Source: Deltaproteobacteria bacterium (lineage in GTDB: Bacteria; Desulfobacterota; Desulfobacteria; Desulfobacterales; Desulfatibacillaceae). From it: 64,000 nucleotides of DNA. Positions 60,775-64,000 of this stretch are shown piece by piece (the first letter of the stretch is position 1; each line of letters begins with the position of its first letter). The stretch covers positions 1 to 64,000 of the forward strand of contig JACRLG010000010.1 of the NCBI GenBank assembly GCA_016235345.1. Reading direction: 5' to 3'. Under the pieces are notes generated by a model. It searched no databases, had not been told where the DNA came from, and worked only from the letters and a program-made list of their open reading frames with translations. Position numbers and translations under genes: made by a program.

Positions 60775-61284
60775 TCACTTGGGAGCCAGGATCATCACCA
60801 GGGTGCGGCCCTCGAATCGCGGGGCCTGCTCGATGACGGCCATTTCCTCGATGGCCTTCTGGACCTTCAGGAGCATCTGCATTCCCCTTTCGGAGAAGGC
60901 GATCTCGCGGCCCCGGAACATGACGGTAACCTTGACCTTGTCGCGGTCCTCGGTGAGGAACCGCTTGATGTGCGTGATCTTGGTTTCCAGGTCGTGGTCG
61001 CCGGTCTTGGGCCGGACCTTGATCTCCTTGACGGTGAAAGTGGCCGCCTTCTTCTTGGCCTCCTGGAGCTTCTTGGTCTGCTGGTACTTGTACTTCCCGT
61101 AGTCCATGATCTTGCAGACCGGAGGCTTGGCCGTGGGCGACACCTCCACCAGATCGAGCCCTGCTGCGTCCGCAATGGCCTGGGCCTGATGGATGGGCAG
61201 AACTCCCAATTGCCCTCCCTCGGCGTCGATAAGGCGGACTTCCCTCGCCTTGATCATCTTGTTGATGTTGACCCGCTTCTCTAT
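60775..61284 (-). CDS. infC: Translation initiation factor IF-3, probable AUA start
   Basis: IF-3 homologues begin x-x-x-x-NINxxIRxxEVR. The conserved NIN is encoded upstream of the first ATG (61257). The coding frame extends back to an ATA at 61282-61284, seven bases after a perfect AAGGAGGT (61291-61298). The extended product (169 aa) reads EKRVNINKMIKAREVRLID after the initiator. Both IF-3 domains are complete (GLDLVEVSPTAKPPVCKIMD, RFLTEDRDKVKVTVMFRGRE, KAIEEMAVIEQAPRFEGRTL). infC uses a rare start in other bacteria (AUU in E. coli) so that IF-3 can repress itself. The rpmI and rplT genes follow. Confidence 0.93.
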   Translation of the reverse strand: MEKRVNINKMIKAREVRLIDAEGGQLGVLPIHQAQAIADAAGLDLVEVSPTAKPPVCKIMDYGKYKYQQTKKLQEAKKKAATFTVKEIKVRPKTGDHDLETKITHIKRFLTEDRDKVKVTVMFRGREIAFSERGMQMLLKVQKAIEEMAVIEQAPRFEGRTLVMILAPK

Positions 61285-61317
61285 GTGCCCACCTCCTTGT
61301 GTCGTTATTGGCCAGGG

Positions 61318-61336
61318 CCGCAGTATTGGGCTGCGG
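61318..61336 (-). promoter_or_regulatory. Hairpin upstream of the infC ribosome binding site
   Basis: CCGCAG and CTGCGG pair perfectly around a 7-nt loop, about 20 bp before the Shine-Dalgarno of infC. It may affect start-site access or be part of the leader. Confidence 0.4.
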
Positions 61337-61528
61337 ATTCGTACCGTACCATAAACCTAAGCTGTATTCGCACTTGCCTCTAATTGCAAGCATAAAATTG
61401 ACTCACTCGCGGCATCAGGCGCGATCTTTCCGACTTGCGTACCAACCGGGCTTTGATGTTGCTCTTTTACAGCTTTTCCGTATAAATTGAAACAACAAAC
61501 TACCATCCTCAGCCCGAAGGAATTTTTT

Positions 61529-62290
61529 TTGAAAAAGTTCATCTCATGGAACGTGAACGGCATAAGGGCCGTGGAGAAAAAGGGACTGGCCGCCATGATC
61601 GCCGGATCGGGGGCCGACATCTACGCGCTCCAGGAAACCAAGGCCCAGCCTGACCAGCTAACGGACGAGCTGAAAAACATAACCGGCTATACTTCCTTTT
61701 TCGCAAGCGCCGTGCGCCGGGGTTACTCCGGGGTGGCTGTTTACGTCAAAGAAAATCCCATAAGCGTCACAACCGGCCTTCAAGAGCCCGATTTCGACAA
61801 CGAGGGCCGAGTGCTGACCCTTGAATATGACGATTTTTTTTTCGTGAACTGCTACTTTCCCAATGCGCAGGACAAGCTAACCCGGATCGATTACAAGATC
61901 GCCTTCAACGAAAGGCTTCTCGCCCATGTTTCGGAGCTTGCGGCAAAAAAGACCGTGGTCGTAACGGGTGATTTCAACGTGGCCCACAAGCCCATTGATC
62001 TCGCCAACCCCAGGCAGAACGAGGGCAACCCCGGCTATTCGCCCAGGGAGAGGGCCTGGATGGACAGATTCATAAGCAGCGGATGGGTGGACACCTTCCG
62101 CTTGTTCGACGACAGGCCGGGCCAATACACCTGGTGGAGCTACCGGTTCAAGGCCCGCGAAAAGAACATAGGATGGAGAATCGACTATTTCTGCGTGGAT
62201 GGAAAAAGCAGGTCGAGGGTAAAGTCCGCTTCCATTTTAAGCGACGTCATGGGTTCGGACCATTGCCCGGTAAGCGTCGAAATAGAGTGA
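61529..62290 (+). CDS. xth: Exodeoxyribonuclease III
   Basis: The likely start is TTG at 61529 (253 aa): GAAGGA lies 8 bp upstream and the next residues match the family N-terminus (KKFISWNVNGIRA). A TTG at 61487 would add 14 residues without homology. Catalytic motifs of the AP endonuclease family are intact: YALQETKAQ (metal Glu), TGDFNVAHKPIDL (Asp/Asn), WRIDYFC and GSDHCPVSVEI (Asp-His). It removes 3' blocks and cleaves at abasic sites. It diverges from infC. Confidence 0.95.
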   Translation: MKKFISWNVNGIRAVEKKGLAAMIAGSGADIYALQETKAQPDQLTDELKNITGYTSFFASAVRRGYSGVAVYVKENPISVTTGLQEPDFDNEGRVLTLEYDDFFFVNCYFPNAQDKLTRIDYKIAFNERLLAHVSELAAKKTVVVTGDFNVAHKPIDLANPRQNEGNPGYSPRERAWMDRFISSGWVDTFRLFDDRPGQYTWWSYRFKAREKNIGWRIDYFCVDGKSRSRVKSASILSDVMGSDHCPVSVEIE

Positions 62291-62310
62291 AAAACCGCAC
62301 GGGAGAGAAC

Positions 62311-63084
62311 ATGCGCACACGTCATCTTGCTGTATTGGCCTTTTTTTCGCTGGCCATGGCGCTCACGATTTTCATAGTCATTCCAAAGGCCCCCGCCAAA
62401 GAGCTTTCCGCCCAGGAAATACTGGATTACGTGGACGACCTTTACCGGGGAAAATCCTCCCAGGGCAGGATGACCATGACAATAGTGACGGCCCAGTGGA
62501 AAAGAAGCCTTTCCATCGAGTTCTGGGCCAAGGGCAAGGAAAACTCCCTGATGCGCATAACGGCCCCCGCCAAGGAAAAGGGCACCGCAACCTTGCGTGT
62601 GGGAAACGACATGTACAACTACCTCCCCAAGGTCAAGCGCACCATAAAACTGCCGTCCTCCATGATGAGCGCATCCTGGATGGGCTCGCATTTCACCAAC
62701 GACGATCTGGTGAAGGAAAGCCGCTTTACGGACGACTTCACCTTTAAAATCACGGGCCGCAGCACCGAGGGCGGAGCCCCCGTAGCCGAGATCACCTGCA
62801 TCCCCAAGCCGGACGCGGCTGTGGTCTGGGGCAAGGTTGTGGTTTACGCCAGGATCAGCGACTACATTCCCCTGCGAAGCCTTTATTACGACGAGGACGG
62901 CAAGCTCGCCCGCACCATGGCCTTTTCCGAACTGGGCAAGACCGGCGACCGGATGATCCCCAAGGTTCTCACAATAACCCCCCAGGACAAGCCCAAGGAA
63001 ATGACCGTGGTGCGCTACGACGACATCCGTTACGACGTGAAACTTGCGGATGATCTGTTCTCCCTGCGAACCTTGGAGAAATAA
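62311..63084 (+). CDS. LolA-like outer-membrane lipoprotein-sorting protein
   Basis: The ATG at 62311 (257 aa) has GGGAGAG upstream. A signal peptide (residues 5-27, HLAVLAFFSLAMALTIFIVI) precedes a LolA-like half-barrel domain: DDLYRGKSSQGRMTMTIVTA, WAKGKENSLMRITAPAKEKG, DMYNYLPKVKRTIKLPSSMM. These LolA-like proteins often accompany RND or ABC exporters that move lipids or lipoproteins. The next gene is an ABC permease in the same direction, 163 bp downstream. A copy of the palindromic repeat begins at the base after its stop codon. Confidence 0.88.
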   Translation: MRTRHLAVLAFFSLAMALTIFIVIPKAPAKELSAQEILDYVDDLYRGKSSQGRMTMTIVTAQWKRSLSIEFWAKGKENSLMRITAPAKEKGTATLRVGNDMYNYLPKVKRTIKLPSSMMSASWMGSHFTNDDLVKESRFTDDFTFKITGRSTEGGAPVAEITCIPKPDAAVVWGKVVVYARISDYIPLRSLYYDEDGKLARTMAFSELGKTGDRMIPKVLTITPQDKPKEMTVVRYDDIRYDVKLADDLFSLRTLEK

Positions 63085-63210
63085 GCGCCTGTCTAAAAAC
63101 GCGAACTGCTGTGTCAGGCATCACCAAAAAGTCGGTCACGTACAAAAGAGTACGCTCCCTCCTTTTGGGCTCGCCAACCTTAGCATTTCATCGTTTTTTT
63201 CCAGGCTTTG
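63085..63210 (+). repeat. Palindromic repeat, copy E, abutting a stop codon
   Basis: It starts immediately after the TAA of the LolA-like gene with GCGCCTGTCTAAAAACGCG and AACTGCTGTGTCAGGC. The inner arms CCAAAAAG and CCTTTTGGG pair, and the apex is GTAC-AAAAGA-GTAC as in copy A. The far end carries CATCGTTTTTTTCCAGGC. Confidence 0.85.
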
Positions 63211-63247
63211 TTCGTTGCCCCTTGAAACTGTCTGTCTAAGGAACCAT

Positions 63248-64000
63248 ATGCCCGTCTTCCGTCACGCCTGGCGCAACCTCTGGCGCAACAGCCGCCGAAC
63301 CATGATAACACTTGCGGCGGTCATGTTCACCACGGCCATCCTCATCGCCAGCTACAGCCTCATGCAGGGGATGATAGTCCACGCGGTGCAGAACGCCACC
63401 AACCTCGTCATGGGCGAGGTACAGGTTCACGCGCCGGACTACAGGTTCAGGCGCGAGCTGCACCAGCTCATAGACAGGCCCGAAACCATCATGGACAGGA
63501 TAAAGGCCAGGGGGGTCCACGCGGCGGCCCGCACCTACGGCTACGGCCTTGCCGCCTGCGGCTCCAAAAGCTCAGGGGCCATGTTCTGGGGCGTGAACCC
63601 AAAGGATGAAATTTCCGCCTTCGATCTTTGCAGGTTTCTGGAAACCGGGAAATACCTCGATCAAACGCCGATGCGTGGGGTGGTGCTGGGGAAAAAGCTG
63701 GCCAAGAGCCTGAAAGCAAGGGTGGGAAGCGAAATAGTGGTGGTGGTGCAGGCCGCCGACGGATCAATGGGCAACGACCTCTACACCGTGACGGGAATTC
63801 TGAAATCCGCAGGGGATTCCATAGACCGGGACGCGGCCATAATTCACCGCTCAGATTTCGCAGAACTCTTCGTTTTGCCCGAAGGCGCGCACGAGATAGC
63901 CGTCAACTCGCGCGGCGGCAAGACCCTGGAGGAAACTGTGCAACTGGCCATCACGGCCGCTCCGGGCATGGAGACCGCCTCCTGGCGGGTTCTGGTTCCG
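63248..64000 (+). CDS. ABC transporter permease (MacB/LolC-like), incomplete at window end
   Basis: From the ATG at 63248 the frame stays open to the end of the window (251 residues so far). It starts MPVFRHAWRNLWRNSRRTMI, followed by the first membrane helix (LAAVMFTTAILIASYSLMQG). The segment NATNLVMGEVQVHAPDYRF begins a periplasmic MacB-type core domain. LolC/E and MacB permeases have this layout, with three more helices at the C-terminus beyond the window. The LolA-like gene upstream suggests lipoprotein or lipid export. An ATPase gene should follow. Confidence 0.88.
   Translation, partial: MPVFRHAWRNLWRNSRRTMITLAAVMFTTAILIASYSLMQGMIVHAVQNATNLVMGEVQVHAPDYRFRRELHQLIDRPETIMDRIKARGVHAAARTYGYGLAACGSKSSGAMFWGVNPKDEISAFDLCRFLETGKYLDQTPMRGVVLGKKLAKSLKARVGSEIVVVVQAADGSMGNDLYTVTGILKSAGDSIDRDAAIIHRSDFAELFVLPEGAHEIAVNSRGGKTLEETVQLAITAAPGMETASWRVLVP

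Noticed and set aside
1-64000. CRISPR arrays, tRNA genes, rRNA genes, integrase-flanked islands
   Set aside because: No regularly spaced short repeats, no cloverleaf with a convincing TTCGA loop, no rRNA-like stretch and no integrase or transposase gene were seen.

Overview
The window reads as the chromosome of a GC-rich, Gram-negative anaerobe, most likely a sulfate-reducer-like member of the Desulfobacterota (former Deltaproteobacteria). This is an inference from gene content: PAS/GGDEF/two-component signalling genes, a receiver-PATAN protein beside a roadblock-like protein, the System II cytochrome c assembly pair ResB/CcsA, selenocysteine synthase SelA, polyhydroxyalkanoate (PHA) granule proteins, acyl-CoA dehydrogenase and acyl-CoA ligase, a perfect sigma-54 promoter, and an infC-rpmI-rplT-pheS-pheT-merR-recN run. 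No ribosomal RNA or tRNA gene was found, so the rank is uncertain.

Layout. 1-12.3 kb (all minus strand) is signalling: a roadblock-like protein, a receiver-PATAN protein whose phospho-acceptor Asp appears to be replaced, a zinc-ribbon/Cache/HAMP membrane protein without an output domain, a branched-chain amino acid type binding protein, a 772-residue protein of unknown function, a GAF histidine kinase, a PAS-LuxR regulator and a PAS-GGDEF cyclase. 12.4-19.2 kb (minus) holds surface glycan/lipid genes (two nucleotide-sugar type epimerases, a membrane glycosyltransferase, an acyltransferase) plus a Tat-exported amidohydrolase. 19.5-23.4 kb has a B12-binding radical SAM enzyme and a PHA cluster (monooxygenase-fold protein, PhaR, phasin). 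23.7-24.2 kb is a strikingly AT-rich gene. 25.5-31.6 kb is a phosphorelay cassette (periplasmic-sensor kinase, single-domain receiver, hybrid kinase, ParA-like ATPase, NarL-type regulator). 32.1-33.7 kb is a sigma-54-driven stress unit (glycogen-binding-like protein and two universal stress proteins). 34-42 kb carries acyl-CoA dehydrogenase, selA with a TPR protein, a DJ-1 family protein, GmhA with a deoxyhypusine-synthase-like protein, a zinc-binding mini-protein and RsmI. 42.7-45.8 kb is an overlapping three-gene operon built like a sigma factor/membrane anti-sigma pair. 47-54 kb has a START-like protein, acyl-CoA ligase, HisD, and ResB/CcsA. 54-61.3 kb is the translation/repair block (recN, merR, pheT, pheS, rplT, rpmI, infC). 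61.5-64 kb has exonuclease III, a LolA-like protein and the start of an ABC permease.

Points beyond routine annotation: (1) a dispersed family of about 105-130 bp imperfect palindromes with covarying inner arms, six full copies and two 5' fragments, six of the eight directly abutting a stop codon in the same orientation; (2) infC appears to start at AUA; (3) one TGACGC-N3-GCGTCA operator-like site shared by the phasin and acyl-CoA ligase promoters; (4) the sigma/anti-sigma-like operon with a C-terminal DUF4384-like domain; (5) a terminator/attenuator between rplT and pheS.
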